From assembly GCA_946480445.1 (NCBI GenBank), contig CAMLJN010000006.1, positions 123,738 through 187,737 on the forward strand: a DNA stretch of 64,000 bases, written 5' to 3'. Below, one piece after another: positions 38,001-46,886 of this stretch (positions within the stretch are counted from its first letter, which is position 1; every line of letters begins with the position of its first letter). Both the position numbers and the translations under genes were made by a program. The DNA comes from an uncultured Buttiauxella sp. GTDB taxonomy: Bacteria; Pseudomonadota; Gammaproteobacteria; Enterobacterales; Enterobacteriaceae. Under the pieces are notes generated by a model. The model had not been told where the DNA came from. It did not search any database and worked only from the letters and a program-made list of their open reading frames with translations.

Positions 38001-38410
38001 AGCGTAGCGGTAACGCGAGCTTCAAGCTGGCGCAATGAAAGAGTCGCAAGCGTCTGCCGTGTCGCGGCATCGTCGTTATCGGTGGTACTGATGGTACTCA
38101 GCGCATCCGTGGCCTGACGAAGCTTCTCCGGCGCCTGGGCTACCTGAGTTTTCAGCGCCGTCGTTTCCTGCTTTATACGGCCGATTTTATCCAGCGTTTC
38201 CAGCGTCTGGAGCAGATCGTTTTGCGTGAGCTTTTCGTTTGGCGTCAGCTCTTTTTGTTTCGTTAGCGCGTCGAGCTGATTTTGTATCTCTGTCCTGCCG
38301 GGCGCATCCCCAAAGCTCTGGGCCTGCGCAGAAAAGCACGGCAAAAGCGTACCGAAAATGAACATCAGGACGATTAAAATTCGTGATGGAGACGTTTGCT
38401 GCATAGTCAT
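35057..38410 (-). CDS. mscK: potassium-dependent mechanosensitive channel MscK
   Basis: MscK (KefA) is a large MscS-family channel. The 1117-residue precursor has a signal peptide (to about residue 31, ...FSAQAQ), a long periplasmic coiled-coil region (to about 475), many membrane helices (about 480-900), and the MscS core with the pore helix and the LQWLAAALSVGLGFGLQEIFG stretch, then the GDTVTIG beta domain. The C-terminal cytoplasmic domain ends about residue 1090. E. coli MscK is 1120 residues. ATG 38410 (MTM) has a poor ribosome site; ATG 38404 is also possible. Confidence 0.94.
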   Translation of the reverse strand: MTMQQTSPSRILIVLMFIFGTLLPCFSAQAQSFGDAPGRTEIQNQLDALTKQKELTPNEKLTQNDLLQTLETLDKIGRIKQETTALKTQVAQAPEKLRQATDALSTISTTDNDDAATRQTLATLSLRQLEARVTATLDDLQAAQNDLATYNSQLVSLQTQPERVQNAMYGASQQLQQIRNRLNGTTPGEAALRPSQQNLLLAQQALLNAQLEQQRKSLEGNTVLQDTLQKQRDYTTAHINQLEHSLQLLQEAVNSKRLTLTEKTAQEAVTPDEAGSIQNNPLVRQELDVNHQLSQRLIDATQSGNELVQRNIRVKNWLDRALQSESNLKEQISVLKGSLLLSRILYQQQQTLPSADELEDMTNRIADLRLEQFDVNQQRDTLFQSDSYVDRLEEGHKAEVNDEVHDALLQVVDMRRELLDQLNKQLGNQLMMAINLQINQQQLVSVSSNLQKMLTQQIFWVNSNKPMNWEWIKSFPGALHEQLKSLKVAFNGQKMLDALFVSLFTALPLLLLAGLLRWRFSWIDKQLVKLAAEVGQLRSDSQLNTPKAILLNLLKVIPATLAILAVGLVVLFMQTSISDMLWSFAKELALFWLVFGLTWRILSARGMAVTHFTMPEQLTRHYRRQIVRISLALLPLLFWSVVGEHSPLHLMDDVLGQFMIFLNLLLITALVVPMWRDNWRDKESHTLRLVTLTVLFIVPIALLVLTVTGYFYTTLRLANRWIDTVYLVIIWNLLHQTVIRGLSVAARRMAYRRALARRQHLVKEGAEGAEPVEEPPLALDQINQQTMRLTMLLMFSLFGLVFYAIWSDLITVFAYLDSIVLWHYNGTEAGAAVTKDVTMGSLLFAVVAFMVAWALIRNLPGLLEVLILSRLKMRQGASYAITTIMNYAIIVIGAMTVFGSLGVSWDKLQWLAAALSVGLGFGLQEIFGNFVSGLIILFERPVRIGDTVTIGTFSGSVSKIRIRATTITDFDRKEVIIPNKAFVTERLINWSLTDTITRVVIRLGVAYGSDLDKVREILLKAAHEHPKVMHDPEPTVFFTTFGASTLDHELRLYVRELRDRSYTVDELNRAIDRLCREKNINIAFNQLEVHLRNEKGEEFTEVKRDSTKRDGGDLSPA

Positions 38411-38550
38411 GGAAGTGTCGCTACGGGGACGAGTCAGGACAAGCTGTCAAAGGGAGCGATGAGCATAGCACGCCGGAGAAAAGCAGAATAGTGACCCCTG
38501 TTACGCGTGCCAGCCATCAATCTCAAAGACGGGACACCGGGCGCAGGGCG

Positions 38551-39195
38551 TCAGGCGGGGTTGGAAGTCAGCAGCGTCGGACAAAATTTAAACATTTCCA
38601 GCAAACCGGCTACATGGTCTTTCGCCTGCCCGTATAAATCAAAGCTGTCCGGGGCCACCAGCCAGTTTTCAATCAGGCCGGTCATATAGCTACGCAGGAC
38701 GATAACCGCATGAGAAAGGCGCAGCTCCGCGGGCAAAGAGCCTGCGTCGATGCAACGCTGGAGGCTGGCCTCAATGCGCTCATTGCCCTCCATATACAGG
38801 ACCCGTCGCGCCTGCTGCATGATCGCCATCTCCCCCACAAATTCACACTTGTGGAAAATAATTTCCGTCATTAAGCGGCGTCTTTCTTCTGTTACCGTTG
38901 CCTGTAGTATGTAAATAAGCAATTCTCTGATGACGGAGAGTGGATCGTCGGGAAATTTTGCCCGATACTCAGTTTCTAAATCGCCGATACTGGACTCAGT
39001 TAGCTCCCAGATTTCATTAAACAAATCCGACTTATTTTTGAAATGCCAGTAAATTGCACCGCGTGTGACACCGGCCGCGTTAGCAATGTCTGCCAGCGAG
39101 GTCGCAGAAACCCCCTGTTGAGAAAACAGGCGGATAGCCACATCAAGGATATGCTGGCGGGTTTCAAGCGCTTGTTGTTTGGTTTTTCGTGCCAT
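38551..39195 (-). CDS. acrR: TetR-family repressor AcrR
   Basis: AcrR represses acrAB and itself. The 214-residue protein has the TetR helix-turn-helix (residues 10-55, [29 protein letters not shown]) and a ligand-binding domain like that of E. coli AcrR (215 residues). No internal stop or frameshift is present, so the repressor looks functional. It is divergent from acrA with the shared operator at 39224-39247. Confidence 0.95.
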   Translation of the reverse strand: MARKTKQQALETRQHILDVAIRLFSQQGVSATSLADIANAAGVTRGAIYWHFKNKSDLFNEIWELTESSIGDLETEYRAKFPDDPLSVIRELLIYILQATVTEERRRLMTEIIFHKCEFVGEMAIMQQARRVLYMEGNERIEASLQRCIDAGSLPAELRLSHAVIVLRSYMTGLIENWLVAPDSFDLYGQAKDHVAGLLEMFKFCPTLLTSNPA

Positions 39196-39223
39196 ATGTC
39201 GGTGAATTTACTGGAGTCAGATT

Positions 39224-39247
39224 TACATACATTTGTGAATGTATGTA
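39224..39247. promoter_or_regulatory. AcrR operator
   Basis: A 24-base inverted repeat with arms TACATACATT and AATGTATGTA around TGTG, identical to the E. coli AcrR box as I recall it, between the acrR and acrA starts. Confidence 0.92.
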
Positions 39248-39338
39248 CCATAGCACGACGATAATATAAACGCAGCAATGGGTTTGTGGACATTTGATCC
39301 ATTGAACAACTTTGAAATCGGACACTCGAGGTTTACAT

Positions 39339-40541
39339 ATGAACAAAAACAGAGGGTTTACGCCTCTGGCGGCGGTTCTGATGCTTTCAGGCAGCTTAGC
39401 GCTTACAGGATGTAACGACAAAGAGACCCAACAGAGTGCGCCGCAAGCCCCTGAAGTGGGTGTGGTCACTCTGAAAAGCGCACCTTTGCAGATCACAACA
39501 GAGCTTCCTGGACGGACCAGCGCCTACCGCATCGCTGAAGTGCGCCCGCAGGTTAGCGGTATCATCCTGAAACGCAACTTTGAAGAAGGAAGTGAAATCA
39601 AGGCGGGTGTCTCGCTTTATCAAATTGATCCTGCGACCTATCAGGCCGCTTACGATAGCGCCAAAGGCGATCTCGCAAAGGCACAGGCCAGCGCGAACAT
39701 TGCTCAGCTGACGCTTAAGCGTTATCAGAAACTGTTAGGTACCAAATATATCAGTCAACAAGATTACGACACCGCCCTTGCTGATTCACAGCAGGCAAAC
39801 GCGGCGGTTGTGGCAGCGAAAGCCGCCGTAGAAAGCGCACGCATTAACCTGGCGTACACCAAAGTGACCTCGCCTATCAGCGGTCGCATTGGTAAATCGA
39901 CCGTGACTGAAGGTGCGCTGGTTACCAACGGGCAGACGACCGCGCTGTCCACCGTGCAGCAGCTCGACCCAATCTATGTGGATGTTACCCAATCCAGCAA
40001 TGATTTCCTGCGTCTTAAACAGGAACTGGCTGAGGGCAAACTGAAGCAGGAAAACGGTAAAGCTAAAGTGCAGCTGGTCACCAACGACGGGATCGCTTAT
40101 TCACAGGAAGGTTCATTAGAATTCTCCGATGTGACAGTCGATCAGACCACCGGCTCAATCACCCTGCGTGCCATCTTCCCTAACCCGGATAAAACGCTGC
40201 TGCCAGGCATGTTCGTACGAGCAAAACTGGAAGAGGGTGTGAATCCCAATGCGCTGCTGGTTCCTCAGCAAGGTGTGACCCGTACGCCGCGCGGCGATGC
40301 TTCCGCAATGGTGGTGGGCAAGGACGACAAAGTTGAAGTGCGTCAGCTGAAAACGTCGCAGGCAATTGGCGATAAATGGCTGGTCACCGAAGGCTTGCAG
40401 AATGGCGATCGCGTGATTATTACCGGTTTGCAAAAAGTGAAACCCGGCGTTCAGGTGAAAGCGCAGGAAGTGGCCGAAGACAATAAAAGTCAAGAGCAGC
40501 AACCAGCCGCAGGCGCGCAGTCCGAACAAACGAAGTCTTAA
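39339..40541 (+). CDS. acrA: RND efflux periplasmic adaptor AcrA
   Basis: AcrA links AcrB to TolC. The 400-residue lipoprotein precursor has a signal ending LALTGC (lipidated Cys about residue 25), the lipoyl/beta-barrel domains with AEVRPQVSGIILKRNFEEGS, a helical hairpin (about 100-165) and a membrane-proximal domain; the tail is Gln/Ala-rich. E. coli AcrA is 397 residues. ATG 39339 has CGAGG upstream; the frame nine codons earlier is not conserved. AcrB follows 22 bases later. Confidence 0.96.
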   Translation: MNKNRGFTPLAAVLMLSGSLALTGCNDKETQQSAPQAPEVGVVTLKSAPLQITTELPGRTSAYRIAEVRPQVSGIILKRNFEEGSEIKAGVSLYQIDPATYQAAYDSAKGDLAKAQASANIAQLTLKRYQKLLGTKYISQQDYDTALADSQQANAAVVAAKAAVESARINLAYTKVTSPISGRIGKSTVTEGALVTNGQTTALSTVQQLDPIYVDVTQSSNDFLRLKQELAEGKLKQENGKAKVQLVTNDGIAYSQEGSLEFSDVTVDQTTGSITLRAIFPNPDKTLLPGMFVRAKLEEGVNPNALLVPQQGVTRTPRGDASAMVVGKDDKVEVRQLKTSQAIGDKWLVTEGLQNGDRVIITGLQKVKPGVQVKAQEVAEDNKSQEQQPAAGAQSEQTKS

Positions 40542-40563
40542 CTTAAACAGGAGCCGTTAAGAC

Positions 40564-43500
40564 ATGGCTAAGTTTTTTATCGATCGCCCGATTTTTGCCT
40601 GGGTCATCGCCATCATTATTATGTTGGCGGGCGGGCTTGCGATCATGAAATTGCCCATCGCGCAGTATCCAACTATTGCGCCACCGGCAATCACGATCTC
40701 AGCAAGCTACCCGGGTGCAGATGCGAAAACGGTACAGGATACCGTGACACAGGTTATCGAACAGAACATGAACGGTATAGATGGCCTGATGTATATGTCC
40801 TCTACCAGTGATTCTTCTGGTACCGTTCAGATAACCATTACCTTTGACTCGGGGACTGATGCGGATATCGCGCAGGTTCAGGTGCAGAACAAACTGCAGC
40901 TGGCTATGCCACTGTTACCGCAGGAAGTTCAGCAGCAAGGCGTTAGCGTAGAAAAATCCTCAAGCAGCTTCCTGATGGTTCTCGGTATGATCAATACCGA
41001 TGGTTCCATGACCCAGGAGGATATTGCGGACTACGTTGGGGCAACCATTAAAGACCCGGTCAGCCGTACGACCGGCGTAGGTGACGTGCAGCTATTCGGT
41101 GCGCAGTATGCGATGCGTATCTGGATGGATCCGAACAAACTCAACAACTTCCAGCTCACGCCGGTCGATGTGATTACCGCGATCAAAGCACAGAACGCCC
41201 AGGTAGCAGCCGGTCAGCTAGGCGGCACGCCGCCGGTAAAAGGCCAGCAGCTTAACGCCTCCATCATCGCGCAGACGCGTTTGAAGTCCGCCGATGAGTT
41301 CAGCAAAATTCTGCTGAAGGTCAACCCGGACGGCTCCCGCGTGCTGCTTAAAGATGTGGCTAAAGTTGAGCTGGGCGGTGAGAACTATGATGTTATCGCC
41401 CGTTTTAACGGACAGCCTGCATCAGGTTTAGGTATTAAACTGGCCACCGGTGCCAACGCCCTGGACACGGCTGCGGCAGTCCGCGCAACGGTTGAGAAAC
41501 TGCAGCCGTTCTTCCCGGCTGGTTTGAAAGTTGTCTACCCGTACGATACAACGCCGTTCGTTAAAATCTCCATCAATGAAGTGGTGAAAACCCTCATTGA
41601 GGCGATCGTGCTGGTGTTCCTGGTGATGTACCTGTTCCTGCAGAATTTCCGTGCAACACTCATCCCAACGATTGCGGTGCCGGTGGTACTGCTAGGCACC
41701 TTCGCCATCCTTGCCATCTTTGGCTACTCGATAAATACCCTGACGATGTTCGGCATGGTGTTAGCGATAGGCCTGCTGGTGGATGACGCCATCGTCGTGG
41801 TGGAAAACGTTGAGCGTGTAATGGCGGAAGAAGGTTTACCGCCGAAAGAAGCCACGCGTAAATCAATGGAGCAGATCCAGGGCGCGTTGGTGGGCATCGC
41901 GATGGTTCTGTCGGCGGTCTTTATCCCGATGGCCTTCTTCGGCGGCTCAACCGGGGCAATCTATCGTCAGTTCTCCATTACCATCGTCTCGGCAATGGTG
42001 CTGTCCGTGCTGGTGGCGATGATCCTGACGCCTGCGCTCTGCGCCACCATGCTTAAGCCCATTGCCAAAGGTGATCACGGCGAGAAGAAAGGCTTCTTCG
42101 GCTGGTTTAACAACATGTTCGAGAAGAGCACGCATCACTATACCGACAGCGTCGGTAACATCTTGCGTAGCACCGGTCGTTACCTGTTGCTTTACCTGCT
42201 GATCGTCGTCGGCATGGCTTTCCTGTTTGTTCGTCTGCCAAGCTCGTTCCTGCCGGATGAAGACCAGGGCGTCTTCCTGACTATGGCCCAGCTTCCGGCG
42301 GGCGCCACGCAGGAACGCACCCAGAAAGTCCTTGATGAAGTGACCAAGTACTATCTGGAAAACGAGAAAGACAACGTGGTTTCGGTGTTTACCGTTAACG
42401 GCTTCGGCTTCTCGGGTCGCGGGCAGAACACCGGTCTGGCATTCGTCTCGCTCAAAGACTGGGGTGAACGTCCAGGTGAGGACAACAAAGTTCCGGCCAT
42501 TGCGGGCCGGGCCAGCGCACACTTTGCTCAAATCAAAGATGCGATGGTGTTTGCGTTTAACCTGCCGGCTATCGTCGAACTGGGTACCGCTACGGGCTTT
42601 GACTTCCAGCTGATTGACCAGGCTAACCTCGGCCATGACAAGCTGACCCAGGCGCGTAACCAGCTGTTCGGTGAAATCGCTCAGCACCCTGACCTGTTGG
42701 TAGGCGTGCGTCCTAACGGCCTGGAAGATACCCCGCAGTTCAAAGTGGATATCGATCAGGAAAAAGCACAGGCGTTGGGCGTATCCATCACGGATATTAA
42801 CACCACGCTGGGTGCCGCCTGGGGGGGAAGCTACGTTAACGACTTTATCGACCGTGGCCGTGTGAAAAAGGTATACGTGATGGCAGACGCGCCGTTCCGT
42901 ATGCTGCCGCAGGATATTAACGAGTGGTATGTCAGAGGCTCTTCCGGCCAGATGGTGCCGTTCTCTGCGTTCTCAACCGCGCACTGGGAATATGGTTCCC
43001 CGCGTCTGGAACGCTATAACGGTCTGCCTTCCATGGAAATTCTTGGTCAGGCGGCTCCGGGTAAAAGTACCGGTGAAGCGATGGCTATGATGGAAGAGCT
43101 GGCGGGCAAGCTGCCAACCGGTATCGGTTATGACTGGACGGGCATGTCATACCAGGAACGACTGTCAGGTAACCAGGCCCCTGCCCTGTATGCCATTTCG
43201 TTGATTGTCGTCTTCCTGTGTCTGGCCGCCCTGTACGAGAGCTGGTCGATTCCGTTCTCCGTCATGCTGGTTGTTCCGCTCGGGGTATTTGGTGCGCTGC
43301 TGGCCGCGACCTTCCGCGGATTAACCAACGACGTGTACTTCCAGGTTGGCCTGCTGACAACCATTGGGCTGTCGGCGAAGAACGCGATACTGATCGTTGA
43401 ATTCGCCAAAGACCTGATGGACAAAGAAGGCAAAGGCCTGATTGAGGCAACGCTTGAAGCCGTACGTATGCGTCTGCGCCCGATTCTGATGACATCGCTG

Positions 43501-43713
43501 GCCTTTATCCTTGGCGTTATGCCGCTGGTCATCAGCTCAGGTGCCGGGAGCGGCGCACAGAATGCCGTCGGCACCGGGGTAATGGGCGGGATGGTTACCG
43601 CAACCGTGCTGGCTATCTTCTTCGTGCCGGTATTCTTCGTGGTAGTACGCCGCCGCTTCAGCCGCAAGTCTGAAGATATCGAGCATACTCATCCGGTAGA
43701 ACACCACCAGTAA
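40564..43713 (+). CDS. acrB: RND multidrug efflux pump AcrB
   Basis: AcrB is the proton-driven inner-membrane pump of AcrAB-TolC. The 1049-residue protein equals E. coli AcrB in length. The proton relay residues Asp407 and Asp408 ([16 protein letters not shown]) and Lys939 ([14 protein letters not shown]. coli Lys940) are intact. Twelve helices and two large periplasmic loops with porter and docking domains are expected. It forms an operon with acrA and ends at a strong terminator (43729-43756). Confidence 0.97.
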   Translation: MAKFFIDRPIFAWVIAIIIMLAGGLAIMKLPIAQYPTIAPPAITISASYPGADAKTVQDTVTQVIEQNMNGIDGLMYMSSTSDSSGTVQITITFDSGTDADIAQVQVQNKLQLAMPLLPQEVQQQGVSVEKSSSSFLMVLGMINTDGSMTQEDIADYVGATIKDPVSRTTGVGDVQLFGAQYAMRIWMDPNKLNNFQLTPVDVITAIKAQNAQVAAGQLGGTPPVKGQQLNASIIAQTRLKSADEFSKILLKVNPDGSRVLLKDVAKVELGGENYDVIARFNGQPASGLGIKLATGANALDTAAAVRATVEKLQPFFPAGLKVVYPYDTTPFVKISINEVVKTLIEAIVLVFLVMYLFLQNFRATLIPTIAVPVVLLGTFAILAIFGYSINTLTMFGMVLAIGLLVDDAIVVVENVERVMAEEGLPPKEATRKSMEQIQGALVGIAMVLSAVFIPMAFFGGSTGAIYRQFSITIVSAMVLSVLVAMILTPALCATMLKPIAKGDHGEKKGFFGWFNNMFEKSTHHYTDSVGNILRSTGRYLLLYLLIVVGMAFLFVRLPSSFLPDEDQGVFLTMAQLPAGATQERTQKVLDEVTKYYLENEKDNVVSVFTVNGFGFSGRGQNTGLAFVSLKDWGERPGEDNKVPAIAGRASAHFAQIKDAMVFAFNLPAIVELGTATGFDFQLIDQANLGHDKLTQARNQLFGEIAQHPDLLVGVRPNGLEDTPQFKVDIDQEKAQALGVSITDINTTLGAAWGGSYVNDFIDRGRVKKVYVMADAPFRMLPQDINEWYVRGSSGQMVPFSAFSTAHWEYGSPRLERYNGLPSMEILGQAAPGKSTGEAMAMMEELAGKLPTGIGYDWTGMSYQERLSGNQAPALYAISLIVVFLCLAALYESWSIPFSVMLVVPLGVFGALLAATFRGLTNDVYFQVGLLTTIGLSAKNAILIVEFAKDLMDKEGKGLIEATLEAVRMRLRPILMTSLAFILGVMPLVISSGAGSGAQNAVGTGVMGGMVTATVLAIFFVPVFFVVVRRRFSRKSEDIEHTHPVEHHQ

Positions 43714-43728
43714 GCTCTTGCCGTGAAT

Positions 43729-43756
43729 AAAAGGCCGCGTAAGCGGCCTTTTTTAT
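43729..43756 (+). terminator. terminator of acrAB
   Basis: AAAAGGCCGC and GCGGCCTTTT form a 10-bp stem with loop GTAA, followed by further T residues. Confidence 0.92.
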
Positions 43757-44247
43757 GGCAACCGTCCATTGATATATAAGCAAAGTTGGCCGGTACTCTT
43801 ACCATTGATTGCAAAATGTTGCGAAATCATTATTTCCGCCAGAGGAATTGCCGTCACTTTATCTTAAATTTATTTGCGAAATTTAAATCTCCGGACATAC
43901 TTAATGTATCAAGAATATTCCTAAAACTTGCTATCACGCTAATTAATTTAACGTTTACCGCTGCAAAAAAAGCGAATCTTATGAGATTAGCCCTCATAAA
44001 ATCAGGTATAACCCCTAGCCCGCCAGGAAAAAACCTATTTTCATACGAAAGTATTAACAACCATGAGCTAACTTCAGGAATAATCTGTGAATTGTAATTT
44101 TTGTTATCGCGCAAGGAAAACTTAATCAGATTGATTTATAGTAAAGGTATATGGAATAATCGTTGCAAACGATCCCCACCTCTTCAAGGTGTGTCCACCC
44201 CAACGTGTTGTGTTTATCAAATGTTCACCGATAAAAGGGGCTGCATT
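43757..44247. other. A+T-rich intergenic region upstream of tomB
   Basis: Nearly 490 bases without a convincing gene. Short open frames on both strands (about 100 and 86 codons) are A+T-rich, lack good ribosome sites and resemble no family. The last 150 bases should hold the tomB promoter. I see no RNA or repeat. Confidence 0.5.
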
Positions 44248-44622
44248 ATGGACGAATACTCACCAAAACGGCATGATATCGCACAGCTTAAGTTTCTGTG
44301 CGAAAATCTGTATCATGATTGCCTGGCCAACCTGGAAGAGAGTCATCATGGTTGGGTCAACGATCCTACATCAGCCATTAACTTACAGTTGAATGAATTG
44401 ATTGAGCATATCGCGGCCTTCGCTCTTAATTACAAGATAAAGTATGACGATGACAGCAAACTGATTGAGCAAATTGACGAATACCTGGACGATACCTTCA
44501 TGCTTTTCAGCAACTACGGCATCAATGCACAGGACTTGCAGAAATGGCGCAAGTCGGGGAATCGCTTGTTCCGCTGCTTTGTCAGCGAGAGCCGCGCGAA
44601 CCCTGTTAGCCTTTCCTTCTAA
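44248..44622 (+). CDS. tomB: Hha toxicity modulator TomB
   Basis: TomB counteracts Hha and affects biofilm. The 124-residue protein starts MDEYSPKRHDIAQLKFLC and stays close to E. coli TomB, including the single Cys in LKFLCENLYHDC and the acidic EQIDEYLDDTF helix. ATG 44248 has AAGGGG 7 bases upstream; the frame is open another 49 codons but not conserved. hha follows 31 bases later on the same strand, forming the tomB-hha pair. Confidence 0.95.
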   Translation: MDEYSPKRHDIAQLKFLCENLYHDCLANLEESHHGWVNDPTSAINLQLNELIEHIAAFALNYKIKYDDDSKLIEQIDEYLDDTFMLFSNYGINAQDLQKWRKSGNRLFRCFVSESRANPVSLSF

Positions 44623-44653
44623 AAAAAATATTATCATTACTTAAGGTAGCTTT

Positions 44654-44872
44654 ATGACAACCAAACCCTTAACGAAAACCGATTATTTGATGCGTCTGCG
44701 ACGTTGCCAAACAATTGATACGTTAGAGCGAGTAATTGAAAAGAATAAATACGAATTATCGGACAACGAGCTGGCTGTATTTTATTCAGCGGCCGACCAC
44801 CGTCTTGCGGAACTGACCATGAATAAACTGTACGATAAGATCCCCCCTTCCGTATGGAAATTTATTCGTTAA
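44654..44872 (+). CDS. hha: haemolysin expression modulator Hha
   Basis: Hha is a small partner of H-NS that silences acquired genes. The 72-residue protein equals E. coli Hha in length, with [20 protein letters not shown], the [17 protein letters not shown] helix and the C-terminal PPSVWKFIR. The conserved Asp in AADHR is present. It follows tomB. Confidence 0.96.
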   Translation: MTTKPLTKTDYLMRLRRCQTIDTLERVIEKNKYELSDNELAVFYSAADHRLAELTMNKLYDKIPPSVWKFIR

Positions 44873-45058
44873 TATCCCGTAGTCTTATTGCTTACTTTTA
44901 GTACATCGATCAGATTATTCCTGGTTGCCATGTTAAGATTAAAACACGCCTCGTTTGCGCATTTTTCCTTTCGTCGGCAATCTGTTACCGCTATCTGCAA
45001 TGCTGCGTTTGTGGGTATCTACCTGCTTGTAGCCGAAAAATGTGATCGTTCGCACAAC

Positions 45059-45074
45059 CAGGGAACGTTCCCTG
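45059..45074. promoter_or_regulatory. 16-bp perfect palindrome upstream of maa
   Basis: CAGGGAACGTTCCCTG is a perfect palindrome 62 bases before the maa start. Its size and position suit a dimeric regulator. I do not know the protein. Confidence 0.4.
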
Positions 45075-45136
45075 ATCAGGTTAAGATTTCTCGTTTAAGG
45101 TATTCCTTTCCGTACTGACACGGGCAGGTTGCCACG

Positions 45137-45703
45137 ATGACAAATGAATATCTGAGTGAAGAAAAACGTAAGATGATTGCAGGCGAGCTTTACCGTCCAG
45201 GGGACGATCGGCTGCGCGCCGATCGGATTAGAGCCCGCCAGCTTATCCATCGCTATAACCAGACGGCCCCCGATGAGAAAGCAGTTCGTAAAGAGTTGCT
45301 TATTGATTTGCTAGGCCAGGGTGAGGATGCTTATATTGAGCCTTCCTTCCGCTGCGATTACGGCTACAACATCTTTCTGGGTAAAAACTTCTACGCGAAC
45401 TTCGACTGCGTGATACTTGACGTCTGCCCTGTGCGCATTGGCGACAACTGTATGCTGGCCCCCGGGGTGCATATCTACACGGCAACTCATCCCCTTGATG
45501 CCACCACCCGCAACAGCGGGGTGGAGTTCGGCAAGCCGGTCACCATCGGGCATAACGTCTGGATTGGTGGGCGTGCGGTTATTAATCCGGGCGTCACCCT
45601 CGGTGATAATGTCGTTATCGGCTCAGGAGCGGTGGTGACCAAAGACATTCCCGCCAACAGCGTCGTCGCCGGAAACCCAGCAAGGATTATCAAAACGCTC
45701 TGA
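45137..45703 (+). CDS. maa: maltose O-acetyltransferase
   Basis: Maa acetylates maltose and other sugars with acetyl-CoA. The 188-residue protein has an N-terminal cap ([14 protein letters not shown]...[10 protein letters not shown]) and a left-handed beta-helix with the hexapeptide repeats [30 protein letters not shown] and [10 protein letters not shown]; the catalytic His in ATHP is intact. E. coli Maa is 183 residues. ATG 45137 follows a poor ribosome site (CAGGTTG). Confidence 0.93.
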   Translation: MTNEYLSEEKRKMIAGELYRPGDDRLRADRIRARQLIHRYNQTAPDEKAVRKELLIDLLGQGEDAYIEPSFRCDYGYNIFLGKNFYANFDCVILDVCPVRIGDNCMLAPGVHIYTATHPLDATTRNSGVEFGKPVTIGHNVWIGGRAVINPGVTLGDNVVIGSGAVVTKDIPANSVVAGNPARIIKTL

Positions 45704-45836
45704 ACGGTTGTGGGATGACGTTAACTGTTATGGTTAATTTTGACCAATCTGTTACTTTTTTGCCGGGTGCCAGCTTCTTAAAATAGGGCTGTCACCTTTG
45801 TGGCATTGGCATTCTACAGAAATCAGAAGGTTTTCC

Positions 45837-46307
45837 ATGACCGAAATACAGCGCCTGCTAAACGATACGATTGAACAGCTGAATATTGCGGAGAAGCGAG
45901 ACAATCGCCCGCGCTTTAGCATCAGTTTTATTCGTAAACATCCGGGGCTATTTCTGGGCATGTGGGTTGGCTGGTTTGCCACGCTTATCGTGATGATGCA
46001 GTCCGAAACCCTCGCGGGCTCAGTCTGGCTACTGGTTGTGCTCTTTGCTCTGCTTAACGGCTTCTTCTTCTTTGATGTCAATCCACGCTACCACTACAGC
46101 GATATTGACGTGCTCGATCTGCGAGTTTGCTATAACGGCGAATGGTACAATACCCGCCACGTTCCCTCTGCGCTGATTGAGAGTATTCTGCAATCTCCAC
46201 GCGTCGATGCAGAGCAAAAATCGCTGCTGCATAAAATGGTTGATCGCAAGGGGGAACTGTCGTTTTACGACGTTTTCTCGGTGTCTCGCCAGACTGCGAA
46301 ATCATAG
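45837..46307 (+). CDS. ylaC: inner-membrane protein YlaC
   Basis: A 156-residue protein matching E. coli YlaC in length. Two hydrophobic segments (about residues 35-55 and 58-78) separate a basic N-terminus from a soluble C-terminal domain ([25 protein letters not shown]). The function is unknown. ATG 45837 (MTEIQRLL) is chosen from homology. It converges with rpmJ2, with a REP-like hairpin at 46321-46356. In E. coli, pdeB follows directly; here about 10 kb intervenes. Confidence 0.92.
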   Translation: MTEIQRLLNDTIEQLNIAEKRDNRPRFSISFIRKHPGLFLGMWVGWFATLIVMMQSETLAGSVWLLVVLFALLNGFFFFDVNPRYHYSDIDVLDLRVCYNGEWYNTRHVPSALIESILQSPRVDAEQKSLLHKMVDRKGELSFYDVFSVSRQTAKS

Positions 46308-46320
46308 GGCGGCAAGGTGT

Positions 46321-46356
46321 TAACGCCATGCGGCACGAATACGGCCGGATGGCGTT
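46321..46356. repeat. REP-like hairpin between ylaC and rpmJ2
   Basis: AACGCCAT-CGGC and GCCG-ATGGCGTT arms pair with one mismatch around ACGAATACG. GCCGGATGGCG is the core of enterobacterial REP elements. It may also end the converging transcripts. Confidence 0.55.
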
Positions 46357-46361
46357 CCTGC

Positions 46362-46502
46362 TTAACGTCTCTTCTTCCTGCCCTGCACCGCCTTAAATCG
46401 CGGATTGCTTTTGCAAATCACATATAGCCTTCCCTTGCGCTTCACGATTTGACAATCAGGGTGGCGCTGCTTCGCGCTGCGTAATGAGTTCAGTACCTGC
46501 AT
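46362..46502 (-). CDS. rpmJ2: alternative 50S ribosomal protein L36 (YkgO type)
   Basis: A 46-residue protein starting [17 protein letters not shown] and ending GRKKRR, nearly identical to E. coli YkgO. This is the zinc-free-type L36 paralogue (only two Cys remain) used when zinc is scarce. It begins 3 bases after the rpmE2 stop, so both form one operon under the Zur-like site at 46778-46791. It is short but unmistakable. Confidence 0.93.
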   Translation of the reverse strand: MQVLNSLRSAKQRHPDCQIVKRKGRLYVICKSNPRFKAVQGRKKRR

Positions 46503-46505
46503 TCT

Positions 46506-46763
46506 TTATGCCTCTTTGCCAAAAAAACGCCCAAAACGCTGCTGGAAGCGCGCCGGGCTTCCCTCTGTCTCAAAGGTTCTTTGCCTGCCGGTATAGAACG
46601 GATGGGAAGCAGAGGAAACCTCGAGGGTGACATACGGAAATGTCTCACCATCCAGCTCAATCTCACGCTCGGTTTTAATGGTCGAACCGACTTTGAAATA
46701 TTCATTGGCGCTGGTGTCATGAAACACTACGGTGCGGTAGTAAGGATGGATATCGCGTTGCAT
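46506..46763 (-). CDS. rpmE2: alternative 50S ribosomal protein L31 type B (YkgM type)
   Basis: An 85-residue zinc-independent L31 paralogue: no CxxC motif, with [26 protein letters not shown] and [10 protein letters not shown]...RFQQRFGRF typical of type B. Under zinc limitation Zur derepresses such genes and the zinc-bearing L31 is displaced. ATG 46763 is preferred over ATG 46772 because GAG lies 9 bases upstream of it. rpmJ2 follows 3 bases downstream. Confidence 0.93.
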   Translation of the reverse strand: MQRDIHPYYRTVVFHDTSANEYFKVGSTIKTEREIELDGETFPYVTLEVSSASHPFYTGRQRTFETEGSPARFQQRFGRFFGKEA

Positions 46764-46777
46764 TACAATCATCTCGC

Positions 46778-46791
46778 TATGTTATAACATA
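46778..46791. promoter_or_regulatory. probable Zur operator of rpmE2-rpmJ2
   Basis: TATGTTATAACATA is a perfect 14-bp palindrome (with ACAAC beyond) 15 bases before the rpmE2 start. It contains the ATGTTATA/ATAACAT elements of gamma-proteobacterial Zur sites, and these genes are known Zur targets. Confidence 0.75.
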
Positions 46792-46858
46792 ACAACAAAA
46801 TAAAAGAGCGAGGCGAAGAAAGCAAGTGTGTTTACAGGATAGAGGGAAAAACAAAATG

Positions 46859-46880
46859 CGGGCACACCGAAATGTGCCCG
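46859..46880 (-). terminator. terminator of the chemoreceptor gene
   Basis: CGGGCACA and TGTGCCCG form an 8-bp stem with a 6-base loop; on the minus strand CATTTTGTTTTT follows. It lies 6 bases past the chemoreceptor stop. Confidence 0.85.
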
Positions 46881-46886
46881 TAGAGA

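Noticed and set aside
43786..44097. 103-codon frame in the acrB-tomB gap
   Set aside because: A+T-rich, no ribosome site, no family; the region is intergenic in E. coli as well.
44888..45118. 76-codon frame between hha and maa
   Set aside because: No convincing ribosome site or homology, and it contains the palindrome at 45059-45074.
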